A stretch of 64,000 nt of DNA from Verrucomicrobiota bacterium (GTDB taxonomy: Bacteria > Verrucomicrobiota > Verrucomicrobiia > Chthoniobacterales > Terrimicrobiaceae). The translations under genes and the position numbers were made by a program. The number at the start of each line of letters is the position of its first letter. Position 1 is the stretch's first letter. This document shows positions 20,894 to 31,053 of this stretch, piece by piece. The stretch is from positions 95,378-159,377 of the forward strand of contig JAPLTF010000018.1 of assembly GCA_026398275.1 (NCBI GenBank), written 5' to 3'. The notes beneath the pieces were generated by a model, which saw nothing but the letters and a program-made list of their open reading frames with translations, made no database searches and had not been told where the DNA came from.

Positions 20894-22312
20894 ATGAACG
20901 CACTCGAAAAGGCATTCGATCCGGAGAGGTTCCGGGCCGAGGGACACCGGGTTGTTGACCTGCTCGCGGACATGCTCCGCTCCGAGGCGGCGGGAGAGGC
21001 GGCGGTCCTGCCGTGGGCCTCCCCGGAGGACGAGCTGGCACACTGGGAGGGGCGCATGGCGGGGCCCCCACAGCCCCCGTCGGATTTCATCGCGGAGGTC
21101 ATCGCGCGCAGCATCAAGCTCCACCACCCGCGCTACATGGGGCATCAGGTGTGCGCCCCGGCCCCGGACTCGGTTCTCGCCGGCCTCGCCTCGGAACTCC
21201 TCAACAACGGGATGGCCGTCTATGAGATGGGGCCGGCATCCAACGCGCTCGAACAATGGATCATCCGGCAAACCTGCGGGAGGATCGGGTTCTCGAACGG
21301 CGATGGATTTCTTACGTCCGGAGGCACGCTCGGAACGCTGACCGCCCTCCTCGCCGCCCGGTCAAAAATGGCCGCCCACGGGCAGGAGACCGCAGTCATC
21401 GCCTCGGAGGAGGCCCACTACTGCACGGCGCGCGCTGTCGAGATCATGGGCGGAGACCGGCATGGGCTGGTGACCGTCCCCGTGGACGATCGGTTTAAAA
21501 TGCGCACGGACCTCCTCCGGGACGCGCTTGAGGAAGCGGCGCGCCGCGGGCGCAGACCGGTCGTTCTCGTCGCCAGCGCGTGCTCGACCTCGACCGGGAG
21601 CTACGACGACATCGGCGCCTGCGCGGATTTCTGCGAACGCCACGGCCTCTGGCTGCATGTGGACGGCGCGCACGGGGCGGCAGTCGCGTTCCACCCCGGA
21701 CTGCGCGACCGGATCGCAGGGATCGAGCGCGCGCACTCGGTCGTTCTCGATTTTCATAAATTGCTGATGACCCCGGCCCTCGCCACAGCCGTGATGTTCC
21801 GCGAACCCGGAGACTCGTGGGCCGCGTTTCACCAGCAGGCCCGGTATCTTTTCAAGGAGGGCGATTCTGATTCATGGAAGGATAGCGGCCGCCGCACGCT
21901 CGAATGCACGAAGCTCGGCATGAGCCTCAAAATCGCCGCCCTCTGGCGCGCCTCGGGGGAGGAGGTTTTCCGGGAACACCTCGCCGCCGTGCACGCCCTC
22001 GCGAAGGATTTCGCGGCGATCCTGCGGTCAAGGCCGCCATTCGAGGTCGTCGTCGAACCCGAGTCCAACATCGTCTGCTTCCGCCTCAACCCGCCGTCGT
22101 GCGATGACCGGACAGCGGACGCATTGAACGCCAGGGCCCGCAGAGAAGTGGTGGAGTCGGGCGGGTTCTACATCGTCCAGACGGTCCTGCGCGGGCGGAC
22201 CTGGCTCCGCGCGGCGCTCATGAACCCGTTTACGACACCCCGGGATCTTTCCGCCATGCTCGATGCGCTCGAGGTGGCCGCCAGCGTGCACGAAACAGAG
22301 CCCTCGCGGTAG
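20894..22312 (+). CDS. PLP-dependent (group II) amino-acid decarboxylase
   Basis: The 472-residue protein has the fold-type I decarboxylase layout: HPRYMGHQVCAPAPDSVLAGL in the N-terminal substrate region, FLTSGGTLGTLTALLAARS (PLP phosphate loop), HVDGAHGAAVAF with the cofactor aspartate, and K289 in VLDFHKLLMTP forming the Schiff base. It resembles 2,4-diaminobutyrate or aromatic amino-acid decarboxylases. The substrate cannot be told. I chose the ATG at 20894 because the family starts near this point; longer in-frame readings go into the lipoprotein gene. It lies 52 nt downstream of the lipoprotein and may be in the same transcript. Confidence 0.87.
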   Translation: MNALEKAFDPERFRAEGHRVVDLLADMLRSEAAGEAAVLPWASPEDELAHWEGRMAGPPQPPSDFIAEVIARSIKLHHPRYMGHQVCAPAPDSVLAGLASELLNNGMAVYEMGPASNALEQWIIRQTCGRIGFSNGDGFLTSGGTLGTLTALLAARSKMAAHGQETAVIASEEAHYCTARAVEIMGGDRHGLVTVPVDDRFKMRTDLLRDALEEAARRGRRPVVLVASACSTSTGSYDDIGACADFCERHGLWLHVDGAHGAAVAFHPGLRDRIAGIERAHSVVLDFHKLLMTPALATAVMFREPGDSWAAFHQQARYLFKEGDSDSWKDSGRRTLECTKLGMSLKIAALWRASGEEVFREHLAAVHALAKDFAAILRSRPPFEVVVEPESNIVCFRLNPPSCDDRTADALNARARREVVESGGFYIVQTVLRGRTWLRAALMNPFTTPRDLSAMLDALEVAASVHETEPSR

Positions 22313-22411
22313 GCGAGGCAAGGGCTCGCGCGGCTGCAAGAGACCCGCCCTCCGCTGATCCGAACTTGACGGCCGCAGCCTTCACGGGCTTATTGACCTC
22401 CATTTCCAGCT

Positions 22412-23026
22412 ATGAACAACCGCCTGCATTCCACTCTTCTCATCCTCGGTCTCGCCGCCCTGTCGGGCTGCACCTCCTACGACACCCGCCTCACCAGCAC
22501 CTCGACGAAATACCTTGGCCAGGACGGCTCGATCATCTCGCGCTCGAGCGCATCCACGCTGGCCGATAAAAACTCGTATTGGGACGGGGACGGGGTTTCC
22601 GGGGCCCCCTCGATTTTGATCGACCTCTCCGACCAGACGGCCTCGTTTTACAAAGGGGACAAGCTCGTGGGCGTCTCGGCGATCTCCAGCGGGCGCGAGG
22701 GGTTCGGCACCCCGGTGGGAAACTACAAGATCCTCGCCAAGGAGCCGCACCACCTCTCGAACCTCTACGGCGACTATGTGGATGCCAGCGGCAATGTGCT
22801 CGTCCGCAATGTCGATGCGAAAAAGGATCCGAAGCCGCCGGGCGCGGTTTTTGCGGGCGCTCCGATGCCCTTCTTCCTGCGCCTCAGCAACGCCGGGGTC
22901 GGCATGCACCAGGGATTTCTTCCCGGGGTTCCGGACAGCCACGGATGCATCCGCATGCCCGAAAAAATGGTCAAGATCTACTACGACAATGTCTCGGTCG
23001 GGACGCCGGTCCGGATCGTGAATTGA
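22412..23026 (+). CDS. L,D-transpeptidase (YkuD domain) lipoprotein
   Basis: A lipoprotein signal peptide with C20 in LAALSGC is followed by a linker and the YkuD fold (ILIDLSDQTASFYKG ... ISSGREGFGTPVGNYKIL). The catalytic motif is H177-G178-C179-I-R in PDSHGCIRMP, with a second histidine in GVGMHQGFLPG. It would cross-link peptidoglycan by 3-3 bonds, or link proteins to it, in the periplasm. Its stop codon lies in the first of two AATTGACC copies found before eno. Confidence 0.92.
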   Translation: MNNRLHSTLLILGLAALSGCTSYDTRLTSTSTKYLGQDGSIISRSSASTLADKNSYWDGDGVSGAPSILIDLSDQTASFYKGDKLVGVSAISSGREGFGTPVGNYKILAKEPHHLSNLYGDYVDASGNVLVRNVDAKKDPKPPGAVFAGAPMPFFLRLSNAGVGMHQGFLPGVPDSHGCIRMPEKMVKIYYDNVSVGTPVRIVN

Positions 23027-23050
23027 CCGCACCCAATTGACCACGGTCAA
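23021..23050 (+). promoter_or_regulatory. Possible operator upstream of eno: palindrome and direct repeats
   Basis: AATTGACC occurs twice (23021-23028 and 23035-23042), and the second copy is the left arm of a perfect palindrome TTGACC-AC-GGTCAA (23037-23050). It sits about 90 nt before the eno start. The arrangement fits a dimeric repressor or activator site; no regulator is known from this sequence. Confidence 0.4.
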
Positions 23051-23099
23051 ATCTTCCCCGCATTTCTTCTTGTCAGCGACTGGAGTGTGGAGATTCTGA

Positions 23100-24416
<1,317 letters not shown>

Positions 24417-24700
24417 AGCGGTTTATGTGATTTGATTTACCAAGCAGCTTGGTGGAATTTTCAGCCATGACAACGAGCAGCCGCAATACCCTGATCGGCC
24501 GGAAGGGAGGAAAGGCCCGATCCGAGCAGAAATGCAGAGTGTGCGCCTGCGCTGGCACGGCAGGCGGGCAGATGGGGTCATTCCCGTGGCCGCTTTGATC
24601 GACGGTGCGTGGTATCGCGGCAATCGCCGATGATTTCTGAACTCTGGGATCCCTTACGGTGACTTTGAGGACACCGCAGCAAGCTCCCCCATTTCGGTTT
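24417..24700. other. Gene-poor region downstream of eno
   Basis: No intact gene. The stretch starts with the recurrent AGAGCGGTTT and may hold further decayed sequence from the adjacent transposase on the minus strand, but I could not recognise it confidently. No tRNA was seen. Confidence 0.4.
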
Positions 24701-24949
24701 TTAGGGGATGGCGCGCTCTTCCAAGAAGCCGAGCAGCGCCTTGTCAAAGAACCCGCTGTCAGCTCTCACGCAGCGAAGCTTCCAGTCGCCGGGCAGCAGA
24801 GCCAATGCCTCGGAGAGGAATGACACCATCCCACCGAAGGGTGTCACCGCCTTCGACGTGCTACTCATTTTAATCTCGCCTCCGCCCATGAGTGGGGCAA
24901 AGTTGCGTGTATCGTTTTGTGTGGTCGCGGAAGTGCTGGTTTTTTTCAC
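24701..24949 (-). pseudogene. Transposase remnant with large internal deletion (IS1380/IS4-like)
   Basis: The 82-residue reading frame joins two parts of a DDE transposase. The amino part contains SKAVTPFGGMVSFLSE, like the start of IS1380-type enzymes, and is followed directly by WKLRCVRADSGFFDKALLGFLEERAIP, the motif around the second catalytic aspartate in the middle of the full protein. Roughly 150-200 residues between them, and the C-terminus, are missing. It is therefore a non-functional internal-deletion derivative. The family name is from memory of these motifs. Confidence 0.62.
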
Positions 24950-25029
24950 ACATCACTGCGCATCACCCCTCCGCGCAAAACGACTTCCTTTTCCTATCGC
25001 CGTTTAAGGCCAGCCGCACCCCTCTCATC

Positions 25030-25068
25030 GCGGCGCGGGGACAAAAATCCCCGCGCCGCTTTTGTTTT
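25030..25068 (+). terminator. Strong intrinsic terminator without an adjacent gene
   Basis: Perfect 12-bp stem, GCGGCGCGGGGA (25030-25041) and TCCCCGCGCCGC (25048-25059), 6-nt loop, followed by TTTTGTTTT. It points in the plus direction, but the nearest plus-strand gene (eno) ends 614 nt upstream. Confidence 0.82.
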
Positions 25069-25186
25069 CCCGCTCAAGCCCGAAAGCGGCGATTCTTGTG
25101 GAGGTTGCGGCGCAGGACACGAAGCGTCCGGGCGTTCCACTCAGAAGAATTTCTCAATCGCCGGAACCGGACTCGGGCCGCCTCCG

Positions 25187-26485
25187 TCACCCCTCGATGC
25201 CCAGGGCGCGGAACTTGTCGTCAACAAACCGGAAGTGCCGCTCGGGCGCGCAGGCTTTTTCGATGTCCGACGCGCTGAGGTGCCTGGAGACCGTGGGTTC
25301 CTCGGAGAGATTTTTCGCGAGCCCGCCGCCGTCCTTCCAGGTTTTCATCGCCGCCCGCTGCACCGCCTCGTAGGCGTCTTTGCGATCCAGACCTTTTTCC
25401 GTGAGCATGAGGAGGGCGGACTGGCTGGCGTAGAGGCCGCCGGTGAGCTCCATGTTGCGCCTCATGTTTTCCGGATAGACCAGCAGGTTGGCGACGAGCT
25501 TCGTGAGCGTCACGAGCATGTAGTCGAGCAGGGTGCAGCTGTCGGGAAGGATGATCCGCTCGACCGAGCTGTGGCTGATGTCGCGCTCGTGCCAGAGCGC
25601 CACATTTTCCAGCGCGGCCATCGCGTTGCCGCGGATCACTCGGGCCAGCCCGCTGAGGCGCTCGCCGGTGATCGGGTTCCGCTTGTGGGGCATGGCTGAA
25701 CTGCCTTTCTGTCCGGGGCTGAAATACTCCTCGACCTCCAGGACCTCGGTCCTCTGGAGGTGGCGGAACTCCGTCGCCCAGCGGTCCACGCTCGAGGCCA
25801 CAAGCGCGAGCGTCGTCATGAACTCCGCATGGCGGTCGCGCTGGATGATCTGCGTCGAAAGGTCGGCCGGCTTCAGGCCGAGCTTCTCGCAGACGGATTT
25901 TTCAACCTTCGGGTCGAGGTGGGCGTGGGTGCCGACCGCCCCGCTGATCTTTCCCACCCGGATCCGCTCGCGCATCTGCCCGATCCGTTCGAGGGCGCGT
26001 GAAAACTCGTCATACATCAGCGCCAGCTTGAGCCCGAACGTGATCGGTTCGGCATGGATCCCGTGGCTGCGCCCGATCATCGGGGTGAACTTGTGCTCGA
26101 CCGCGCGCTTGGCCACCGCCTCGCGGAGCTTGCGGATGTCGCCGGCCAGGATGTCGCACGACTGCAGCATCTGGACGGCAAGCGTCGTGTCGAGGAGGTC
26201 GGATGACGTCAGCCCCTGGTGGATCCAGCGCGCGGCGGGGCCGACCCGCCAGGCCACATCCTCCAGAAATGCGATGACATCGTGGTTCGTCCGCTTTTCG
26301 ATCTCGAGGACGTTGGCGATGTCGAACGCCCCCTTGGCCCGGATCTGCTCCGCATCCTCGCGCGGGATCTGCCCGATGTCCGCCATCGCCTCGCAGGCGA
26401 GCGTCTCGATCTCGAGCCAGATTTCAAGTTTGCGCTGCTCGGTCCACACGGACCGCATCTCGGGAAGGCTGTATCGTTCGATCAT
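25187..26485 (-). CDS. purB: Adenylosuccinate lyase
   Basis: The 432-residue fumarase/aspartase-superfamily protein starts IERYSLPEMRSVWTEQRKLEIWLEIE and carries the signature GSSAMPHKRNPITGE with the catalytic serine loop, plus TSSDLLDTTLAVQM and the HGIHAEPITFG histidine region. It performs two steps of purine synthesis (SAICAR to AICAR, and adenylosuccinate to AMP). It is followed upstream on the same strand by uxaC with an 81-nt gap that contains a dispersed repeat. Confidence 0.96.
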   Translation of the reverse strand: MIERYSLPEMRSVWTEQRKLEIWLEIETLACEAMADIGQIPREDAEQIRAKGAFDIANVLEIEKRTNHDVIAFLEDVAWRVGPAARWIHQGLTSSDLLDTTLAVQMLQSCDILAGDIRKLREAVAKRAVEHKFTPMIGRSHGIHAEPITFGLKLALMYDEFSRALERIGQMRERIRVGKISGAVGTHAHLDPKVEKSVCEKLGLKPADLSTQIIQRDRHAEFMTTLALVASSVDRWATEFRHLQRTEVLEVEEYFSPGQKGSSAMPHKRNPITGERLSGLARVIRGNAMAALENVALWHERDISHSSVERIILPDSCTLLDYMLVTLTKLVANLLVYPENMRRNMELTGGLYASQSALLMLTEKGLDRKDAYEAVQRAAMKTWKDGGGLAKNLSEEPTVSRHLSASDIEKACAPERHFRFVDDKFRALGIEG

Positions 26486-26508
26486 GTTGAGAAATGTGAA
26501 GGGGGGAA

Positions 26509-26540
26509 ATTAACCACAGAGGACGCGGAGAACACAGAGG
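26509..26540. repeat. Dispersed CACAGAG-type intergenic repeat
   Basis: The sequence TTAACCACAGAGGACGCGGAG followed by AACACAGAGG is the tandem CACAGAG-like motif that I know as a common intergenic repeat in Verrucomicrobiota and Planctomycetota. It lies between uxaC and purB. Confidence 0.55.
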
Positions 26541-26566
26541 AAATGATGGGAATCTTTTTCGCCGGC

Positions 26567-27979
26567 TCAATTCACATCGAGCCCGAAATACCGTTTGGCG
26601 TTGTCGAAGCAGACGTCGCGGACGAGACCGGCGAGGAGTTCGATGTCCTTGGGGAGCTCACCGCGGTCGGCTTCCGTGCCGATGAGGTTGCAGAGGATCC
26701 TGCGGAAATATTCGTGGCGCGGGTAGGAGAGGAAGCTGCGCGAGTCGGTGAGCATGCCGACGAAGCGGGAGAGAAGGCCGAGGTTCGAGAGCGCGTTGAT
26801 CTGCCACTGCATCCCCTCCTTCTGGTCGAGGAACCACCATCCGCCCCCATACTGGATCTTGCCCGCGACCGAGCCGTCCTGAAAATTCCCGGCCATCGTC
26901 GCCATCAGGTAGTTGTCGGCGGGGTTGAGGTTGTAGAGGATCATCTTCGGCAGCTCGTTCGTCTGGTCGAGCGCGTCGAGGTAGCGGGCGAGAGATTCCG
27001 CCTGCGGCCAGTCGCCGATCGAATCGAAGCCGGTGTCCGGCCCGAGCGCTTTCATCAGCCGGGAATTGTTGTTTCTCTGGGCACCGAGGTGGAGCTGCTT
27101 CACCCAGCCGCGCCGGGCGTCGAGGCGTCCGAAAAAGATCATAAGGAATGCGGCAAACGCCTGCTGTTCGGGATCCGTGACCGTCTTGCCGTCGCGCGCC
27201 TTCGCGTAGATGGCCGAGGCTTCGTCCGGCGTGCAGGGATCGCCGAAGCAATGCGAGAGCCCGTGGTCGGAGAGCCGCCCGCCGTTCTCGTGGAAAAACG
27301 CATGCCGGCTGTCGACGGCATCCAGGAAATCCGCGAGCGCCGCGCAGCTGGATCCGCTGATCGCGCAGAGCTTTTCGAGCCACGGCCCGAAGACCTCCGG
27401 CTGGTTGACCGCGAGCGCCTTGTCCGGGCGCATTGTCGGGTAGACCTTCGTCGCGAGCGTGCCGTCGTCGCGGATCCGGCGATGAAATTCCAGGGTGTCC
27501 GTCGGGTCGTCCGTCGTGCAGACGACCGCCACGTTGCTCCGCTTGAGCAGGCCGCGCACGGAAAACTCCGGCGTGGCGAGCATTTCGTTCGCGCGCTCCC
27601 AGACCTCGTCGGCTGTGGATTCGTTCAGGAGCAGATCCATTCCGAAATAGCGCAGCAGCTCGAGGTGGGTCCAGTGGTGGAGCGGGTTGCGCAGGGTCGC
27701 CGGAACCGTCCGCGCCCACGCATCGAACTTTTCGCGAGGCGTCGCATCGCCGGTGCAGAACCGCTCCGCAATCCCGTTCGTGCGCATCGCGCGCCATTTG
27801 TAGTGGTCGCCCGCCAGCCAGATCTCAAAAAGATTTTCGAACCGCCGGTCCCCCGCAATCTGATCCGGAGGGAGGTGGGTGTGGTAGTCGTAGATCGGGA
27901 GGGCGGATGCCGTCCCGTGATAAAGTTCGCGCGCTGTGGGTGAGTGCAGCAGGAAGTCTTCGCCGATGTATATTTGCAC
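26567..27979 (-). CDS. uxaC: Glucuronate isomerase
   Basis: The 470 residues match UxaC across their length: FLLHSPTARELYHGTASALPIYDYHTHLPPDQIA holds the metal-binding H-x-H near the N-terminus, followed by HWTHLELLRYFGMDLLL, VVCTTDDPTDTLEFH, KQLHLGAQRNNNSRL and the C-terminal GMLTDSRSFLSYPRHEYFRRILCNLIG. It isomerises D-glucuronate to fructuronate (and galacturonate to tagaturonate) in hexuronate catabolism. No other uronate genes are adjacent. Confidence 0.96.
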   Translation of the reverse strand: MQIYIGEDFLLHSPTARELYHGTASALPIYDYHTHLPPDQIAGDRRFENLFEIWLAGDHYKWRAMRTNGIAERFCTGDATPREKFDAWARTVPATLRNPLHHWTHLELLRYFGMDLLLNESTADEVWERANEMLATPEFSVRGLLKRSNVAVVCTTDDPTDTLEFHRRIRDDGTLATKVYPTMRPDKALAVNQPEVFGPWLEKLCAISGSSCAALADFLDAVDSRHAFFHENGGRLSDHGLSHCFGDPCTPDEASAIYAKARDGKTVTDPEQQAFAAFLMIFFGRLDARRGWVKQLHLGAQRNNNSRLMKALGPDTGFDSIGDWPQAESLARYLDALDQTNELPKMILYNLNPADNYLMATMAGNFQDGSVAGKIQYGGGWWFLDQKEGMQWQINALSNLGLLSRFVGMLTDSRSFLSYPRHEYFRRILCNLIGTEADRGELPKDIELLAGLVRDVCFDNAKRYFGLDVN

Positions 27980-28092
27980 CAGCGCAGCATCCCTTCACGC
28001 TCCGCCCATGGCAACCCAGATCCTCCGGGCGCGGCATTTTCCCTCTGCTGACAGGGCTTGTTTGTCAGCGGGCGCTTTGGCAGATTCCCGCC

Positions 28093-28533
28093 ATGCGCGA
28101 TCCATTTATGCAGGCGGCGGTTGACGAGGCATACCAGGGGCTTTCCGAGGGCGGCATCCCCATCGGGTCGGTTCTCGTTCATGAAGGAAAAATCATCGGC
28201 CGCGGGCACAACATGCGCATGCAATCCGGCAACCCGCTGTTGCACGGCGAGATGAGCGCATTTCAGGATGCCGGCCGCCAGCCGGCCTCCGTCTACCGGG
28301 GCTGCGTTCTTTATACCACGCTCTCCCCGTGTCCCATGTGCAGCGGGACGGCTCTCCTATATAAAATCCCCAGGATCGTCATCGCGGAAAATGTCACATT
28401 TCTCGGAGCGGAAGACTGGTTGCGCCATTGCGGAGTGGAGCTGCAGGTTCTGAAGGATCAGGAGTGCATTCAGCTCATGCAGGACTTCATTGCGGCGCAT
28501 CCGGTTCTCTGGAATGAGGATATCGCGGAATAA
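28093..28533 (+). CDS. Cytosine/nucleoside deaminase, CDD zinc family
   Basis: The 146-residue protein has the zinc motif H51-G-E53 (LLHGEMSA) and P-C80-P-M-C83 (LSPCPMCSG). The pattern SEGGIPIGSVLVHEGKIIGRGHNMR is close to fungal-type cytosine deaminases and guanine/tRNA-adenosine deaminase relatives. The C-terminal WLRHCGVELQVLKD with a tail of acids is typical of the Fcy1 type. It would act in pyrimidine salvage. Divergent from uxaC. A longer in-frame reading exists upstream but has no deaminase features. Confidence 0.85.
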   Translation: MRDPFMQAAVDEAYQGLSEGGIPIGSVLVHEGKIIGRGHNMRMQSGNPLLHGEMSAFQDAGRQPASVYRGCVLYTTLSPCPMCSGTALLYKIPRIVIAENVTFLGAEDWLRHCGVELQVLKDQECIQLMQDFIAAHPVLWNEDIAE

Positions 28534-28638
28534 TCTCACGCAACAATTTTGCGCGGCGTGATTGACAGGCGGGAAATATTTTGTGAATATCTCGACCCGC
28601 TGCAACCAAGCCGCTCCTCAACCCACTCCGAACAGAAT

Positions 28639-29373
28639 ATGGCCGAACCAAAGAAGGAAACTGTAAGAATCGTTCTCCCTGCGCGCCGCGATGGCTCACC
28701 CATCGCCTCCAGCCCGCGGGAAACGGCAATGATCAACCTGCCGCCGAAGCCGGTTCCCGTTTCCGCAGGATCAGCTGTGATTCCTCCTCCTCCGGCTGCG
28801 CCGGGCGGATTGAAGGCCCCTTCTTCGGTGCCCGCAGCTCCCGCAATTCCGCGGCCGCCTGTGCCCCCGTCCATTCCCAAGCCACCATCGGCTGGCGGAG
28901 CGGTTATTCCTCCGGCACCGCCCTCGGCTCCCGGTGTCCCGGCAGTGCCTGCGTTCCCGAAGCCGCCCGCGGCAACCGTTCCGCCCATGGCCCCGAAGCC
29001 CCCGGTTCCTCCGTCCACTGTGCCCCCGTCAGCTCCCGTGCCGCCGTCCGCATCGGCTCCCAAGGCGCCTGCGCCTCCCGCCGCGCCCGTGGCCCCGGCG
29101 AAACCGGTCGCTCCCGCACCCCTCCAGGGCGAAGCCAAAAAGGAAACCGCCAAGGTTCCCGCATCAACTCCCGGCTCGAAAGTCCTGCCGCAGGCAACCG
29201 TCCAGCTTCAGAAAAAACCGGACGCTTCCACGCCCAAGTCGGTGTCCGGGGCGATCACGATCGCGGTGCCGGAATCCGCTGCTACCAGCGATCTGAGCCC
29301 GGTGCTCGGAATTGCAGCGCTCGTCCTGGCCCTCGCCTCACTTGCCATGCAGGTGTGGATGTTCATCAGCTGA
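28639..29373 (+). CDS. Proline/alanine-rich tail-anchored membrane protein
   Basis: The 244 residues begin AEPKKETVRIVLPARRDGSPIASSP, continue with about 120 residues of Pro, Ala and Val repeats (KPPxPP-, PPSxPxPP-like), then a lysine-rich segment, and end in a single hydrophobic helix LGIAALVLALASLAMQVWMFIS. This is the topology of a C-tail-anchored protein with a flexible linker. The low-complexity region resembles the spacer of TonB or FtsN-like proteins, but no known folded domain is visible. It lies 31 nt upstream of thioredoxin and may share its transcript. Confidence 0.72.
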   Translation: MAEPKKETVRIVLPARRDGSPIASSPRETAMINLPPKPVPVSAGSAVIPPPPAAPGGLKAPSSVPAAPAIPRPPVPPSIPKPPSAGGAVIPPAPPSAPGVPAVPAFPKPPAATVPPMAPKPPVPPSTVPPSAPVPPSASAPKAPAPPAAPVAPAKPVAPAPLQGEAKKETAKVPASTPGSKVLPQATVQLQKKPDASTPKSVSGAITIAVPESAATSDLSPVLGIAALVLALASLAMQVWMFIS

Positions 29374-29404
29374 TTTCCAATCGCATTTCTTAAAGCGCCC
29401 GCCT

Positions 29405-29734
29405 ATGTCCAGCCCGCACGTCACCGAACTCAAGGATACCGATTTCGAATCCTTCATCAAAAATGCCGCCACTCCTGTCCTCTTGGACTTCTGGGCGACA
29501 TGGTGTGCGCCCTGCCGGATGCTGACCCCGGTCGTTGAGGAAATTGCCGCCGAAAATGCCGGAAAGTTCACCGTCGCGAAGGTGAATGTGGACGACTGCC
29601 CGGCGGCTGCATCCCAATTCGGCATCAAGAGCATCCCGACCCTGATCTTTTTCAAGGGCGGCGAAAAAAAAGACCAGACCGTCGGTGTTTCTGGAAAGGC
29701 GGACATCGTCCGCCGCCTTGAAGCGCTCGTCTGA
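29405..29734 (+). CDS. trxA: Thioredoxin
   Basis: A typical thioredoxin of 109 residues. The active site W33-C34-A35-P36-C37 is in LLDFWATWCAPCRML, and the cis-proline is in IKSIPTLIFFKGG. There is no signal peptide, so it is cytoplasmic and reduces disulfides of target proteins using thioredoxin reductase. The ATG at 29405 follows the upstream Pro-rich gene closely; earlier in-frame starts give no sensible sequence. Confidence 0.95.
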   Translation: MSSPHVTELKDTDFESFIKNAATPVLLDFWATWCAPCRMLTPVVEEIAAENAGKFTVAKVNVDDCPAAASQFGIKSIPTLIFFKGGEKKDQTVGVSGKADIVRRLEALV

Positions 29735-29940
29735 TCGGGGCTCGTTGTGTGTTCGCTGTGGCACGCCTTTCGCCGGCGTGGAGCAGGCGTCCCGCCTGCT
29801 ATTCCCACTGCAAGCAGGCAGCCGGTATGGCCGCCCCACGTCTGGAACCCGCCTTATGCTAGCGCCATTCGTTCCGGCCATTGCTGCCGGCCGGCTGGGT
29901 TTGCAGGGATCGGTTTGATTTTTCCCCCAATAGCCATTCC
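29735..29940. repeat. Intergenic region with palindromic repeat
   Basis: GGAGCAGGCGTCCCGCCTGC at 29780-29799 is a variant of the motif inside the palindromic element at 12372-12473, and it is followed by further complementary stretches (GCAAGCAGGCAGCC). It belongs to the same dispersed G+C-rich family. No gene was seen. Confidence 0.55.
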
Positions 29941-31053
29941 ATGAAAATCCCTGTCGTCGCATTGCTTTGCATCGCCATGCTTGCGTCCTGCAGCAGGACT
30001 TCACCGCAGAAGCCCTCTGAGCCTCCCCCCGCGCCGGTCGAGGCCGCAACCGTCGCGACGCGCAACATGCCGGTCGAGATGCGGGCGATCGGAGCCGTGG
30101 AGCCGGTCGCATCGGTGCAGCTCAAGTCAAAGGTGCAGGGAGAAATTCTTGAAGTTCATTTTGCGGATGGCGCGCAGGTGAAGGCCGGAGATCCGCTCTT
30201 CAGCATCGATCCGCGACCCTTTCAGGCCGCCTTGAAGCGGGCGGAGGCCAACCTGTCGATCGCGCGGTTCGCCGCCTCAAATGCCATCGAGCAGGCGGAC
30301 CGCTACAGCGCCCTCATCAAGAGCGGCGTGGCCTCGAAGGAGCAGACATCCCAGATCCTCTCCACCGCCGAATCCCTGAAATCCGGACTCGCCGCACGCC
30401 AGGCCGATCTGGACGAGGCCCAGCTTTCCATCGAGTGGTCCGACGTCCGCGCGCCGGTCTCCGGGCGTGCGGGAGCCGCCCTGCTCAAGGCGGGAAATAT
30501 TGTCCAGCCGAACGTGGATACCCTCGCGGTCATCAACCAGATGCAGCCGATTTACGTCGCCTTCTCACTTCCGGAAAACTCGCTCGCCGATGTCCGGAAT
30601 TGGATGACCAAGTCAAAGGCATCCGTCAGCGCCTACGACCCGGATTCCGGCCGGCTTCTGGGCGCCGGCGAGCTGACATTTGTGGACAACGCCGTCGACC
30701 GCGCCTCGGGGATGGTCGCCTTCAAGGCCACGTTTCCGAATGGCGACGAGAGCCTCTGGCCGGGCCAGTTTGTGGACGTTACCGTCAAGCTCGCCGAGGA
30801 GGCGGATGCCATCGTGATCCCGGCCTCCGCGATCATGGAGGGCCAGCAGGGAGCTCAGGTGTTTGTCGTCGCGGGCGACGTCGCGACCCTGCGCAGGATC
30901 GAGGTGGAGCGGTCGCTCGACGGGCTTGCCATCATCAAGGACGGGCTCCAGCCCGGCGAGGTGGTTGTCACGAGCGGCCAGCTCCGCGTGACATCCGGCG
31001 GAAAGGTCAGCGTCAAAGTGTCCGCTCCCGCGCCGGAACCCTCCCCGCGATGA
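29941..31053 (+). CDS. RND efflux pump periplasmic adaptor (membrane fusion protein), lipoprotein
   Basis: A lipoprotein signal (IAMLASC, C17) precedes a 350-residue adaptor. The barrel-sandwich/lipoyl half starts VEPVASVQLKSKVQGEILEVHFADGAQVKAGDPLFSIDPRPF, then an alpha-hairpin (about 110-190), the second lipoyl half with VRAPVSGRAGAALLKAGNIV, and the beta-barrel and membrane-proximal domains. It would link an inner-membrane RND pump to an outer-membrane channel, as MdtA and AcrA do. The next gene, overlapping its stop (ATGA), is that pump. Confidence 0.93.
   Translation: MKIPVVALLCIAMLASCSRTSPQKPSEPPPAPVEAATVATRNMPVEMRAIGAVEPVASVQLKSKVQGEILEVHFADGAQVKAGDPLFSIDPRPFQAALKRAEANLSIARFAASNAIEQADRYSALIKSGVASKEQTSQILSTAESLKSGLAARQADLDEAQLSIEWSDVRAPVSGRAGAALLKAGNIVQPNVDTLAVINQMQPIYVAFSLPENSLADVRNWMTKSKASVSAYDPDSGRLLGAGELTFVDNAVDRASGMVAFKATFPNGDESLWPGQFVDVTVKLAEEADAIVIPASAIMEGQQGAQVFVVAGDVATLRRIEVERSLDGLAIIKDGLQPGEVVVTSGQLRVTSGGKVSVKVSAPAPEPSPR

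Noticed and set aside
30435..31049. N-terminal extension of the RND pump by 205 codons
   Set aside because: This region is the adaptor gene in another frame; the pump starts with the typical NLTDIFIRRPIATT at 31050.
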